In this document: piece by piece, positions 8,722-17,518 of the stretch
Numbering within the stretch: position 1 is the first letter of the stretch
How the letters are laid out: the number at the start of each line of letters is the position of its first letter
Assembly: GCA_019637095.1 (NCBI GenBank)
Contig: JAHBWG010000002.1
Coordinates: 143,537-207,536 of the forward strand
Length of the DNA: 64,000 nucleotides
Origin: Sandaracinaceae bacterium
GTDB lineage: Bacteria; Myxococcota_A; Polyangia; Polyangiales; Sandaracinaceae
Direction: 5' to 3'
Program-made: the position numbers and the translations under genes
The notes under the pieces: generated by a model
What the model was told of the DNA's origin: nothing
Databases searched by the model: none
Seen by the model: only the letters and a program-made list of their open reading frames with translations

Positions 8722-9900
8722 ATGGAGTTCTTCAAGCCGGGCCTCGTCATCGACTTCATGCGCCATCGGCGCGTGTACATGTCCGTCAGCTTCACGCTGG
8801 TCGCGCTGAGCCTCGCCTCGCTCTTCTTCCCCGGCCCGAACTTCGGGACGGACTTCCTCGGCGGCACCGAGATCCAGGTGCGCTTCGACGGCGAGGTCTC
8901 GAGCGGCGACCTGCGCGGCGCGCTCGCGGATCTCGGCTACGCCAGCGCCGACGTCGTCGAGGTCGTCGAGCGCCCCAACGAGTACATCATCCGCACCGGC
9001 GAGTTCTCCGCCATCAGCGAGGAGCAGCGGGTCCAGATCCGCGACGCGATCACCGCCGCGGTCGAGGGCGTCGAGGGCGTCGAGCTCGTCCGCCTGCGCA
9101 TCCCCGAGGGCGGCGACAAGGTCCGCATCCAGCTCAGCGCCGACGTCGACCCCGCGGTGCTATCCGCCGCGTTCGAGGGAATCGACGTCAACGCGCTCGG
9201 CGTCCGGCAGTTCGGGAACCCCGGGTCGCACACCTACGAGGCGCAGCTCACCGGGGTCGCCGAGGAGCTGCTCACCGGCCTCGGCACGCGCTTCGCCGAC
9301 CGGGCGCCGACGCCGGAGCGGATCGAGCGGGTCGGCCCGCGCGCCGGCGCGCAGCTCCGCGACGCGGCGGTCAAGAGCCTGCTCTACGCGATCTTCTTCA
9401 TCATGATCTACGTCGCGTTCCGCTTCGACATGCGGTTCGCGCCCGGCGGCGTCGTCGCGATGGCGCACGACGCGATCATCACCGTCGGCGTGTTCGTGCT
9501 CCTGCAGAAGGAGTTCAACCTCACGATCATCGCCGCGCTGCTCACGATCGTCGGCTACTCGATCAACGACACGATCGTGGTCTACGACCGCATCCGCGAG
9601 AACGTCGGCCGCTACCGCGACAAGACCCTCTACGACGTGATCAACCTGAGCACGTCGCAGATGCTCTCGCGCACGATCGTCACCAGCGGCACGACGCTCC
9701 TCTCGGTGAGCGCGTTCTTCATCTGGGGCACGTCGGTCATCCGGGACATCTCCTTCGCGCTCTTCATCGGCATCCTCATCGGCACGTACTCGTCGATCTA
9801 CGTCGCGGCGCCGCTGACCGAGTGGATGGACCGCCGCTTCTTCAGCCGCGTGAAGGCGCGCGCGAAGCGAGCGCGCGCGCGCGAGCGCCAGAAGGCCTGA
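8722..9900 (+). CDS. secF: Protein translocase subunit SecF
   Basis: The 392-residue partner of SecD in the inner membrane. It opens with a membrane helix (about 20-37), then NFGTDFLGGTEIQVRF, the start of the periplasmic P1 domain, and has the signature VGYSINDTIVVYDRIRENVG near 283-302 in the C-terminal helices. The end is basic (RVKARAKRARARERQ), as expected for a cytoplasmic tail. It is the last gene of the yajC-secD-secF operon; a GC-rich hairpin follows 22 bases after the stop. The ATG at 8722 follows a purine-poor GTGAAGTC context just after the secD stop. Confidence 0.96.
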   Translation: MEFFKPGLVIDFMRHRRVYMSVSFTLVALSLASLFFPGPNFGTDFLGGTEIQVRFDGEVSSGDLRGALADLGYASADVVEVVERPNEYIIRTGEFSAISEEQRVQIRDAITAAVEGVEGVELVRLRIPEGGDKVRIQLSADVDPAVLSAAFEGIDVNALGVRQFGNPGSHTYEAQLTGVAEELLTGLGTRFADRAPTPERIERVGPRAGAQLRDAAVKSLLYAIFFIMIYVAFRFDMRFAPGGVVAMAHDAIITVGVFVLLQKEFNLTIIAALLTIVGYSINDTIVVYDRIRENVGRYRDKTLYDVINLSTSQMLSRTIVTSGTTLLSVSAFFIWGTSVIRDISFALFIGILIGTYSSIYVAAPLTEWMDRRFFSRVKARAKRARARERQKA

Positions 9901-9922
9901 GCCTCGTCGCGCGATCGCCCGT

Positions 9923-9943
9923 CGGGCGCGTCAGACGCGCCCG
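9923..9943 (+). terminator. Hairpin after secF
   Basis: Arms CGGGCGCGTC (9923-9932) and GACGCGCCCG (9934-9943) are perfect complements around one central base. It lies between the secF stop and recJ. There is no T-run, so intrinsic termination is probable but not certain. Confidence 0.5.
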
Positions 9944-9967
9944 CCGTCGCGCGTCTGCGACGTAATC

Positions 9968-11812
9968 ATGGCGGTTTATCGGTTCCCGGGGCGAAGGCCT
10001 GCGAAATCGGCTTGGAGGAGGGATCCGGATCCTGCATCGTCCGCCGCCATGGCGATGGGCCGCGTGATCCCGCTCTTCCCCGGCGCGCAGGCCGAGGCGC
10101 CAGCTGGTGTGGCGAGCAGCGTCGGCGCGCGCCGAGGTGTGCGCGTGCGGGCGTGTGATCCCCAGGCGGCGCGTGCGCTCGGCGAGGCGTGCGGCGTCGG
10201 TCCGAGCGCGGCGCAGATCATGTGGCACCGCGGCGTTCGCGACCCGGAGGCGGCGAGGGATTACCTCTCGCCGCGCCTCGCCGGGCTGACGCCGCCGGAG
10301 GGGATGGCGGATCGCGAGGTCGCCGCCGACCGGCTCGCGCGCGCGGTACGCGAACAGGAGACGGTCGCGGTCTTCGGGGACTACGACGTGGACGGCACCA
10401 CGAGCGCGGCGATCCTCGGCGGGATCCTCGAGCAGCTCGGCGCCGACGTTCGGGTGCTCGTCGCCAACCGCTTCGAGGGCGGGTACGGCTTCTCGCAGCC
10501 GGCGCTCGAGCGCGCGCTCGCGACGCGTGCGAGCCTGATCGTCACGACCGACTGCGGCTCGAGCGATCACGAGCGGATCGCTCGGGCGCGCGAGCGCGGC
10601 GTCGACGTCGTCGTCGTCGATCACCACCTCGTGCCCGACGAGCCGCTCCCCGCGCTCGCGTTCCTCAACCCTCACCGCCCCGACTGCGGCTTCCCGTACA
10701 AGGGGCTCTGCAGCGCTGGCCTCGCGCTGAGCGTCGGGGCGGCGGTGCGCGCGGCGGTCGACAGCCCGCTCGACCTGCGGACCTGGCTCGACCTCGTCGC
10801 GCTCGGAACGATCGCGGACGTCGCGCCGCTCGACGGGGACAACCGCCGGCTCGTCAAGGCGGGTCTCTTGCGCGTGGGCGCGCCCCGCGCGCGCCCGGGG
10901 ATCGAGGCGCTCCGCGAGGCGGCGCGCCTGAAGCCGGGCACGCCGGTCGGCGGGATGGACGTCGCGTTCCGGCTCGCGCCGCGGCTCAACGCGGCGGGTC
11001 GCCTCGGCGATCCCGAGATCACGCTGCGCCTGCTTCGGGCGACGACGCTCTCCGAGGCGCGCATGCTCGCGGCGCGGATCGAGCTCATCAACCAGGAGCG
11101 CAAGGAGATCGAGCGTCGCATCACCGAGGAGGCGATCGCGCAGGTCGAGGCGGTGTACGGCGCGCGGACCGACGGCGGGATCGTGGCCGCCGCCGAGGGG
11201 TGGCACCGGGGCGTGGTCGGCATCGTCGCCGCGCGCTTGGTCGAGCGCTTCGACGCGCCCGCGGTGGTGATCGCGCTCGAGGACGGCGTCGGCCACGGGA
11301 GCTGTCGCACGCCTGACGGCTTCTCCATCTATGACGCGGTCCACGCGTGCCGCAGCCACCTCGACAAGTTCGGCGGACACGCCGCGGCGGCGGGGCTGAG
11401 CCTGCGGGCGTCGCGGCTCGACGCGTTCCGTGCGGACTTCGACGACACCTGTCGCGCGACGCGAGCTTCGTTGCCGCCGCTCGACGCCACGCCCTGGGTG
11501 GACGTCGTGATCGGGGAGGGCTTCCCGCTGCCGTCGGCGGCCGAGCTCGCGGCGCTCGAGCCGGTGGGCGAGGGCAACGCGGAGCCGCAGTTCCTACTGG
11601 AAGGTGCGCAGGTGCTCTCCGCTTCCGTGGTCGGCCAGGGGCACCTCAAGCTCTCGTTGCGTGCGGGAGGCCGCACCCTGGCTGCGTTCGGCTGGGAGCT
11701 CGGCGACCTCGCGGGCGAGGTCGGCGCCACCGTCGATGTGCACGGGAGCTTGCGCCCCGACACGTGGCGTGGCGGCGACGCGATCGAGCTCAAGATCGGC
11801 GCGATCCTCTGA
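9968..11812 (+). CDS. recJ: Single-stranded-DNA-specific 5'-3' exonuclease RecJ
   Basis: RecJ degrades single-stranded DNA 5' to 3' in recombinational and mismatch repair. Within 614 residues the DHH-family motifs are present: FGDYDVDGTTSAA (about 136-148), TTDCGSSDHE (about 194-203), VVVVDHHLVPDE (about 217-228), LNAAGRLGDPE, and the DHHA1 GGHAAAAGLSL (near 470-480). The first 30 residues are poorly conserved, so translation may begin at the internal ATG at 10048 (MAMGRVIPLFPG) rather than at 9968. The gene ends in a conserved stop-adjacent hairpin element. Confidence 0.95.
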   Translation: MAVYRFPGRRPAKSAWRRDPDPASSAAMAMGRVIPLFPGAQAEAPAGVASSVGARRGVRVRACDPQAARALGEACGVGPSAAQIMWHRGVRDPEAARDYLSPRLAGLTPPEGMADREVAADRLARAVREQETVAVFGDYDVDGTTSAAILGGILEQLGADVRVLVANRFEGGYGFSQPALERALATRASLIVTTDCGSSDHERIARARERGVDVVVVDHHLVPDEPLPALAFLNPHRPDCGFPYKGLCSAGLALSVGAAVRAAVDSPLDLRTWLDLVALGTIADVAPLDGDNRRLVKAGLLRVGAPRARPGIEALREAARLKPGTPVGGMDVAFRLAPRLNAAGRLGDPEITLRLLRATTLSEARMLAARIELINQERKEIERRITEEAIAQVEAVYGARTDGGIVAAAEGWHRGVVGIVAARLVERFDAPAVVIALEDGVGHGSCRTPDGFSIYDAVHACRSHLDKFGGHAAAAGLSLRASRLDAFRADFDDTCRATRASLPPLDATPWVDVVIGEGFPLPSAAELAALEPVGEGNAEPQFLLEGAQVLSASVVGQGHLKLSLRAGGRTLAAFGWELGDLAGEVGATVDVHGSLRPDTWRGGDAIELKIGAIL

Positions 11813-11920
11813 GCTCGCCGAGGGGTGCTTCGCACCCCCCAGATCGAACGCGGCGGGGCCGCACCGACGACCGTCCTGCGCGACGGGCTGGCCTCGATGG
11901 CGCGCTCGACCGCGTGGGCG
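11813..11920 (+). repeat. 3'-end hairpin element, copy 2 (after recJ)
   Basis: Starts right after the recJ stop with hairpin A (arms GGGGTGC 11822-11828 and GCACCCC 11832-11838, loop TTC). It continues with a GAACGCGGC module (11849-11857) and then the dispersed core TGCGCGACGGGCTGGCCTCG (11877-11896), which recurs in altered form on the minus strand near 37936-37956, 41380-41402 and 41546-41568. A further small dyad, CGCTCC/GGAGCG, sits at 11958-11972. Confidence 0.75.
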
Positions 11921-11996
11921 CTCGGTCAGTCGACGGTGGTTGAGCCGTGCGGTGGGTCGCTCCGACGGAGCGTGAGCGGATCGGAGCGAGTGTGCG

Positions 11997-13166
11997 ATGC
12001 TACGGACCATCATGGAAGGTCCGGACCTGCGCGAGGTCGTCCAGCGGTACATCGGTTTTGGAGAGGAGGACAGCCGTGCTCTCGCCGGCCTGCACGCGCA
12101 CGCGGCGCCACGGTTCGGACGGATCGTCGATCACTTCTACGAGTGCATCGCCCTCGACCCCGGCGCGAGCGCGGTCATGGCGGACGGTGCGCAGATCGAG
12201 CGCCTGAAGCGGAGCCTGCACGAGTGGCTGGCGAGCGGGATGCTCGGCCCGCACGACGATGTGTTCTTGGAGCGGCGCCTGCGCATCGGTCGTCGCCACG
12301 TCCAGATCGCCTTGCCCCAACGCTACATGCTCACGGCGATGAGCGTGATCCGCCTGGACTTGCAGACGATCTGCGACGACGCCTTGCGCCACGCGCCGGC
12401 CGAGCGGCTCGCCGCGAGCACGGCCGTCGACAAGTGGCTCGACATGGAGCTCGCGATCATGCTCGAGACCTACAAGGAGGACTCCGAGGCGCAGCTCCGG
12501 CGGCGGGAGCGGCTCGCGTCGATCGGCCAGCTCGCGGGGACGATCGGGCACGAGCTGCGCAACCCGCTGGCGGTGATCGAGTCCTCGCTCTACCTCCTGC
12601 GACCCGCGGTCGGCGAGGACGCTCGCGCGATGCGGCACGTCACGAAGATCGCCAGCCAGCTCCAGGTGGCGAAGGAGACGATCACCCAGCTCCTCGAGAT
12701 GACGCGCGAGCGCGCCGCGGCGCGCGCGCGCTTCGACCTCGCCGCGCTCGCCGCCGAGGTCGTCGAAGCGGTCCCGCGTCCGCCCGACGTCGACGTCGGG
12801 GTCGCGATCCCGCCGGGCCTCTCGCTCGACGCCGAGCGGCCGCTCGTCAGCCGCGCGCTCGCCAACCTCGTGGCCAACTCGGTGGCGGCGATCGGGTCCG
12901 GGCGCCCCGGCCGCGTCACGATCGAGGCTCGCGAGGAGGGCGACGAGGTGCTCGTGGTGGTCGCCGACGACGGGCCGGGGTTCGACCCGGAGATCCTGCC
13001 GCGCGCGTTCGAGCCGCTCGTGACGGGGCGCCCGGACGGGATCGGCCTGGGGCTCGCGCTGGTGCGCAACGTGTGCGAGCGTCACGACGCGCGCGTGAGC
13101 GCAGAGAACCCGGCCGGCGGGGGCGGCCGCGTGACGATGCGCTTCGGCGCAGGGGGGAGGAGCTGA
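11997..13166 (+). CDS. Globin-coupled sensor histidine kinase
   Basis: A 389-residue soluble kinase. Residues 10-160 match the protoglobin/globin-coupled-sensor family: FYEC near 47-50 at the expected distal region and RIGRRHVQIALPQRYM (96-111), in which His101 should be the proximal haem ligand. A HisKA dimerisation helix follows with the phospho-accepting His185 in GTIGHELRNPLAVIESS, then an HATPase domain with an N-box (ALANLVANSV), GDDGPGF-like (VADDGPGFDPEI) and GIGLGLALVRN. No membrane segment is seen. The family senses O2, CO or NO through haem; the ligand here cannot be told from sequence. The stop overlaps the next ATG (TGATG). Start ATG 11997; an internal ATG at 12012 is possible. 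Confidence 0.9.
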   Translation: MLRTIMEGPDLREVVQRYIGFGEEDSRALAGLHAHAAPRFGRIVDHFYECIALDPGASAVMADGAQIERLKRSLHEWLASGMLGPHDDVFLERRLRIGRRHVQIALPQRYMLTAMSVIRLDLQTICDDALRHAPAERLAASTAVDKWLDMELAIMLETYKEDSEAQLRRRERLASIGQLAGTIGHELRNPLAVIESSLYLLRPAVGEDARAMRHVTKIASQLQVAKETITQLLEMTRERAAARARFDLAALAAEVVEAVPRPPDVDVGVAIPPGLSLDAERPLVSRALANLVANSVAAIGSGRPGRVTIEAREEGDEVLVVVADDGPGFDPEILPRAFEPLVTGRPDGIGLGLALVRNVCERHDARVSAENPAGGGGRVTMRFGAGGRS

Positions 13167-13870
13167 TGAAGAGCCCGCGGATCCTCGTCGTCGACGACAA
13201 CGTAGACCTCGCCGAGAACGTGGCGGAGGCCCTCGAGCTCGCGGGCGCGCGGACCGAGCTCGCGGCGAGCGGCCGCGAGGCCCTCGCCAGGCTCGCCGCC
13301 AACCCGCCGTACGACCTGGTGCTGACCGACATGCGCATGCCCGACGTCTCCGGGCTCGAGCTGATCCGCGCGCTGCGCGCCCGCGACCCGGCCACCCCGG
13401 TGATCGTGATGACGGCGTACACCCGCGGCGCCGACCTCGACGAGGCGCGCGAGCGCGGCGCGCTCGAGGTGCTCGAGAAGCCGATCGATCTCGGCGCCGT
13501 GATGGCCCTCGTCGAACGGCTGCGCGACCCCGTCCGGGTGCTCGTCGTGGAGGACGACGCGATGCTGCGCGCGAACCTCACCGAGGCGCTGTTCGGGCTC
13601 GAGCGCGTGCTGCCGCTCTCGGCGGGCACCGCGAGCGAGGCGCGGCGCGTCACGGAGCGCGTGTGCCCGCGGCTCGTCGTGCTCGACCTGCGGCTGCCCG
13701 ACGAGCGCGGCCTCTCGCTCCTCGACGACTTGCGCGCCGAGAAGGACTTCGAGGTGATCGTCACGACCGGGTTTCCGAGCGAGGTCACCGGCGAGCTCGG
13801 CGACGCGGAGGTGCTCGTGAAGCCCTTCGCCATCCCGACGCTCCTACATCGAATCAAGGCGCTCTCATGA
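13166..13870 (+). CDS. Double-receiver response regulator without output domain
   Basis: A 234-residue protein of two tandem receiver domains. The first (1-115) has the VVDDN acidic pocket, phospho-Asp in LTDMRMPD and switch lysine in LEKPIDL; the second (120-234) has VVEDD, VLDLRLPD and VKPFAI. Both therefore look phosphorylatable. There is no DNA-binding or enzymatic domain, so it probably acts as a phosphate relay or sink, or by protein contact. It is coupled at both ends: the upstream kinase stop overlaps its ATG by one base and its stop overlaps the next gene's ATG (ATGA). The N-terminus RILVVDDN-DLAEN is nearly repeated in the next protein, pointing to duplication. SD GGGGGGAGGAG precedes the start. 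Confidence 0.88.
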   Translation: MKSPRILVVDDNVDLAENVAEALELAGARTELAASGREALARLAANPPYDLVLTDMRMPDVSGLELIRALRARDPATPVIVMTAYTRGADLDEARERGALEVLEKPIDLGAVMALVERLRDPVRVLVVEDDAMLRANLTEALFGLERVLPLSAGTASEARRVTERVCPRLVVLDLRLPDERGLSLLDDLRAEKDFEVIVTTGFPSEVTGELGDAEVLVKPFAIPTLLHRIKALS

Positions 13871-15714
13871 CGCCGCTCTCGAAGAGCCGCATCCTCGTGG
13901 TCGACGACAACCGAGACCTCGCGGAGAACTACGCCGAGATCCTCGAGCTGCGCGGCGCGTCGGTGCGCATCGGAGCCTCCGTCGGCGAGGCGCGCTCGCT
14001 CCTGTCGGACGACCTCGACGTCGGCCTCGTCGACGTGCAGCTCCCCGACGGGCTCGGCTACGAGGTGCTCCGCTCGGTCAAGGAGCGCGCCCCCGACGCG
14101 GAGGTGCTCCTCGTCACCGGTCAGGGCTCGCTCGACGACGCGGTGCGCGCGGTCGGCGCCGGCGTCTACGCGTACGTGCTCAAGCCGGTGCATCCGGAGA
14201 CGCTCATCACCGACGTCGAGCGCGCGGTGCGTCAGGTGCGCAGCACGCGCGAGCTCCGGGCCAAGGAAGAGGCCTTGCGGCTCGCGCAGCGGACGGAGTC
14301 GGTCGCGCGGCTCGTGCAGGAGGTCGCGCACGACTTCAACAACCTCCTGACGGTCATCGCCGCCTACGCGGAGAACGTCGCCCTCGACGCCGACGATCCG
14401 GAGGAGATCCGCGCGCACGCCGACGGGATCGTGCGCGCGACGCGGCGCGGCGCCGCGCTCACCCGACAGCTCCTGACCTACAGCCGGCGCCGCGCGTCGC
14501 GGCCGGTGCGGCTCGAGCCGAACCGCATGATCGAGGACCTCGCGGGGTTCTGGCAGCACGTGCTCGGCGCGCGGATCCGCATGGAGGTCGCGCTCGACGC
14601 CGACCTCGGGAGCGTGCTCGGCGACGTCGGCCAGCTCGAGCAGGTCCTGATGAACCTCGTGATCAACGCGCGCGACGCCATGCCCGAGGGCGGGACGCTC
14701 CGCATCGCGTCCCAGCGACGCGTGCTCTCGGCGCCCGATGCCCGCGCGCACGAGCTCGCGCCCGGCGCGTTCGCGGCGCTCTGTGTCGCCGACACGGGGG
14801 CCGGGATGGACGAAGCGACGCGGGCTCGCGCGACGACGACGTTCTTCTCGACCAAGGGCGAGCGCGGGACCGGGCTCGGCCTCTCGACGGCGAAGTCGAT
14901 CGTCGTCGAGCACGGCGGCGCGCTCGTGATCGACAGCGCGCTCGGCCGCGGCACGCGCGTCGAGATCCTGCTGCCCGAGCTCGCCGCCGAGCGCGACTCG
15001 CGGCCGCCGAACCTGCCCGCGCCGCACGTGCTGCTCGTGGAGGACGAGGAGCTGCTGCGCCTCGCCGCCCGTGCGCACCTCGAGGGGCGTGGGTTCGTCG
15101 TGAGCGATCACGCGCGGGTGGCCGACGCGCTCGACGCCGCGCGGTCCGCGCGTCGCCTCGACGCGGTGGTGAGCGATCTGTCGCTGCCCGACGGGCACGG
15201 GGACGCGCTCGTGGCCGCGGTCCGCGCGCTCCATCCCGAGGCCGTCGCGGTGTACATGACGGGGCACGACCCGGAGGGCTCGTCACGAGCGGACGCGCAA
15301 GTCCTGTCGAAGCCCTTCGATCTCGAGGAGATCCCCCGGGTGCTCCGCAAGCTGCTCGACGGCGGCGAGGCGACGCGCCTCCCGCTGCTCTTGCTGGTCG
15401 AGGACGAGCCCGTGGCGCGCGCGGCCCTCACCGACCTGCTCGCCGATCGGTACGACGTGACCGCGGTCGGGAGCGCGGCCGAGGCCCTCGCGGTCGTGCG
15501 GCGCCAGCACCGCGGCTTCGACGTGCTGTGCAGCGACATCTCCCTCCCGGACATGGACGGCCGCGAGCTCTGGGCCGAGGTGCGCGAGCTCCACCCGAGC
15601 ACGCGCGCGGTGTTCGTGACCGGCCGTCTCGACCCGGAGCTGCCCGCGGGCGCCGGCTACGTGCAGAAGCCCGTCGATCTCGACGCGCTCGAGCGCGCCC
15701 TCGCGGGCGAATGA
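13867..15714 (+). CDS. Hybrid protein: receiver - histidine kinase - receiver - receiver
   Basis: A 615-residue soluble protein. Residues 7-125 form a receiver (VVDDN, Asp56 in LVDVQLPD, Lys in VLKPVHP). A kinase core follows with His155 in EVAHDFNNLLTVIA and an HATPase domain (NLVINARDAM, DTGAGM, GTGLGLSTAKSIV). Two more receivers end the protein: about 392-495 (LLVEDEE, SDLSLPD, SKPFDL) and about 510-615 (LLVEDEP, SDISLPD, QKPVDL). All three receivers keep Asp and Lys. Together with the upstream double-receiver protein and the globin kinase, the operon encodes two kinases and five receivers but no Hpt or output domain, so the final target must lie elsewhere. ATGA overlap with the upstream gene. 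Confidence 0.9.
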   Translation: MTPLSKSRILVVDDNRDLAENYAEILELRGASVRIGASVGEARSLLSDDLDVGLVDVQLPDGLGYEVLRSVKERAPDAEVLLVTGQGSLDDAVRAVGAGVYAYVLKPVHPETLITDVERAVRQVRSTRELRAKEEALRLAQRTESVARLVQEVAHDFNNLLTVIAAYAENVALDADDPEEIRAHADGIVRATRRGAALTRQLLTYSRRRASRPVRLEPNRMIEDLAGFWQHVLGARIRMEVALDADLGSVLGDVGQLEQVLMNLVINARDAMPEGGTLRIASQRRVLSAPDARAHELAPGAFAALCVADTGAGMDEATRARATTTFFSTKGERGTGLGLSTAKSIVVEHGGALVIDSALGRGTRVEILLPELAAERDSRPPNLPAPHVLLVEDEELLRLAARAHLEGRGFVVSDHARVADALDAARSARRLDAVVSDLSLPDGHGDALVAAVRALHPEAVAVYMTGHDPEGSSRADAQVLSKPFDLEEIPRVLRKLLDGGEATRLPLLLLVEDEPVARAALTDLLADRYDVTAVGSAAEALAVVRRQHRGFDVLCSDISLPDMDGRELWAEVRELHPSTRAVFVTGRLDPELPAGAGYVQKPVDLDALERALAGE

Positions 15715-15719
15715 GGGCG

Positions 15720-15821
15720 CGCGAACACTCCGTCGCACGAAGACCGTCGACCGATCGAGAGCGGGCGAGCGCGGCTCCGCCGCGTTCGGACGCGGGGGCG
15801 GCGAAGCACCCCTCGCCGAGC
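15720..15821 (-). repeat. 3'-end hairpin element, copy 3 (after the crotonase gene)
   Basis: On the minus strand, GCTCGGCGAGGGGTGCTTCG follows the stop directly, almost the same as after recJ, but the descending arm is changed (CGGCGA 15799-15804 pairs with TCGCCG 15813-15818). The GAACGCGGC/GCCGCG module follows at about 15763-15782. The plus-strand phosphorelay operon ends head-on against it. Confidence 0.65.
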
Positions 15822-16607
15822 TCAGCGACCGGTCCAGCGCGGCTCGCGCTTCTGCATGAACGCGGTGAGGCCCTCGCGGGCGTCCTCGGTCCCGAGCAGC
15901 GCGAAGAGCTGGCCCTCGAGCCACGGGAGCGACTCGGCGAGCGCGAGCTCCGCCTGCCGGTGATAGGCCGCGAGCCCCATCCGCGTCGCCGTCGGCGACT
16001 GCGCGGCGAGCCGGGCGGCGAGCGCGTCCACCTCTCGGTCGAGCGCGTCGTCGGGGACGGCGCGGTTGACGAGCTCGAGCTCGGCCGCGCGGCGGCCGTC
16101 GAGCTCGTCGCCGAGCAGCATCATCTCGAGCAGGCGCCGCTTGCTCATCACGCGCGCGAGGACGGCCATGATCATCATCGGGAAGAGCCCGCGCTTGATC
16201 TCCGGCGTCCCGAGGCGCGCGCTCTCTGCGGCGATCGCGAAGTCGCAGGCGGCGACGAGCCCGAGGCCGCCGCCCATCGCCACGCCCTCGACCCGCGCGA
16301 TGGTGGGCTTGCCCAGGCTCGTGAACCGCCCGAGCAGGTCCGCGTAGCCGCCCTTGGGCGCGAGGGTCGGTCCGTCGCCGCCGCCCGCCATCTGCTTGAG
16401 GTCGCCCCCTGCGCAGAAGGCGCCGCCCGCGCCGGTGATCACCACGACGCGCACGGCGTCGTCGTCGCGCGCGTCGTCGAGCGCGTAGAGCAGCTCGTTG
16501 ACCATCTGCGGGCCCATCGCGTTCTTTCGGTCCGGGCGGTGGAGCGTGACGCGCGCGACGCGGTCTGCGGCCGACACCCGGATCTGCTCGTAGGGGCGCT
16601 CCTCCAT
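15822..16607 (-). CDS. Enoyl-CoA hydratase/isomerase family protein
   Basis: A 261-residue crotonase-fold protein acting on acyl-CoA thioesters. The oxyanion-hole segments are AGGAFCAGGDLKQM (about 64-77) and EGVAMGGGLGLVAACDFA. The second crotonase glutamate is present in GTPEIKRG, but the position of the first (GGGCE in the E. coli/rat hydratases) is Gly, as in methylglutaconyl-CoA hydratase-like relatives, so plain hydration of crotonyl-CoA is not assured. ATG at 16607 is preferred because GGAGG lies 7 nt upstream; a GTG six bases earlier is too close to that site. It is last in the marR-BKACE operon, two bases after BKACE, suggesting they share a short-chain acyl-CoA or amino-acid degradation route. 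Confidence 0.88.
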   Translation of the reverse strand: MEERPYEQIRVSAADRVARVTLHRPDRKNAMGPQMVNELLYALDDARDDDAVRVVVITGAGGAFCAGGDLKQMAGGGDGPTLAPKGGYADLLGRFTSLGKPTIARVEGVAMGGGLGLVAACDFAIAAESARLGTPEIKRGLFPMMIMAVLARVMSKRRLLEMMLLGDELDGRRAAELELVNRAVPDDALDREVDALAARLAAQSPTATRMGLAAYHRQAELALAESLPWLEGQLFALLGTEDAREGLTAFMQKREPRWTGR

Positions 16608-16609
16608 CG

Positions 16610-17515
16610 TCACGCCTCCGCGTGTCCGACCGCCTTCGCGGCCTCGCGCCCCGCCGCGACGTCGCCGAGCGAGAGGATCCGGCGCGCCTCCTCGACGGTG
16701 GCCGGCGTGCGGCCGACGTCGCGGGTCATGCGCGCCGCGACCTCGACCAGCGCGCCGTTCGACGAGGCCATCTCGCCGCTCGGCAGGTAGAGGTGGTCCT
16801 CGAGGCCCGTGCGGATGTTGCCGCCGAGCACGAGCGCGGTCGCGAGCATGCGCCAGTGGCAGTGCGAGATCCCGATGACCTCCCACTCCGAGCCCGCCGG
16901 CATGATCTTCGTCTGGAGCTGGAGCGACTCCACGGTCGGCGGGATGCCGCCGAGCACATTGACGATGAACGAGAACTGGTAGGGCGGCTTCAAGACCCCC
17001 ATGTCGAGCAGCGGCCAGATCCCGTGGTTGTGCCCCGTGTCGAAGCACTCGAGCTCGGGCTTGATCCCGGCCTCGTTCATCGTCTCGAGGAGCTTGACGA
17101 TCTTCGAGTACGGGTTCGGGAAGACCATGTCGAACGCGAAGGCCTTCTTGCTCTCCGAGTACTTCGCGTAGTTCATCGTGCCCATGTTGAGCGCGCCGAT
17201 CTCGGGGCGATCCGCCCGCAAGTAGGCTTGCTGCTGCGAGACGTCCTCGAGGATCGTCCCCGTCGAGTAGTTGAGGATGATCGGGCAGCGCGCGCGGATC
17301 TCCGCCTTGATGCGCGCGAAGACCTCCGGCGCGAACGTGGGCGATCCGTCGGGGTTGCGGGCGTGGATGTGCACCACCGAGGCGCCCGCTTCGTAGGCGC
17401 GCCGCGCCTCCTCTGCGATCTCCTCCGGGGTGTACGGGATCGCGGGGCAGTGCTTACGGTTCGCGAGCACGCCCGTGAGCGCGCACGTGATCACCACCTT
17501 GTCGTCGAACGCCAT
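16610..17515 (-). CDS. BKACE-family beta-keto acid cleavage enzyme (DUF849)
   Basis: A 301-residue TIM-barrel, Zn-dependent enzyme. BKACE proteins condense a beta-keto acid with acetyl-CoA and split it to acetoacetate and a new CoA ester; the founding member Kce acts on 3-keto-5-aminohexanoate in lysine fermentation. The zinc-ligand motif [11 protein letters not shown] (His49, His51), the N-terminal CALTG and the [13 protein letters not shown] stretch are family hallmarks. It sits 3 nt downstream of a MarR regulator and 2 nt upstream of a crotonase-family gene, so it probably serves an inducible catabolic pathway. The substrate cannot be read from sequence; carnitine or amino-acid derived keto acids are options known for the family. 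Confidence 0.92.
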   Translation of the reverse strand: MAFDDKVVITCALTGVLANRKHCPAIPYTPEEIAEEARRAYEAGASVVHIHARNPDGSPTFAPEVFARIKAEIRARCPIILNYSTGTILEDVSQQQAYLRADRPEIGALNMGTMNYAKYSESKKAFAFDMVFPNPYSKIVKLLETMNEAGIKPELECFDTGHNHGIWPLLDMGVLKPPYQFSFIVNVLGGIPPTVESLQLQTKIMPAGSEWEVIGISHCHWRMLATALVLGGNIRTGLEDHLYLPSGEMASSNGALVEVAARMTRDVGRTPATVEEARRILSLGDVAAGREAAKAVGHAEA

Positions 17516-17518
17516 GGG

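Noticed and set aside
5976..8867. 963-codon open frame antisense to secD
   Set aside because: Composition is Arg/Ala/His/Asp repeats mirroring secD codons; the sense frame encodes clear SecD.
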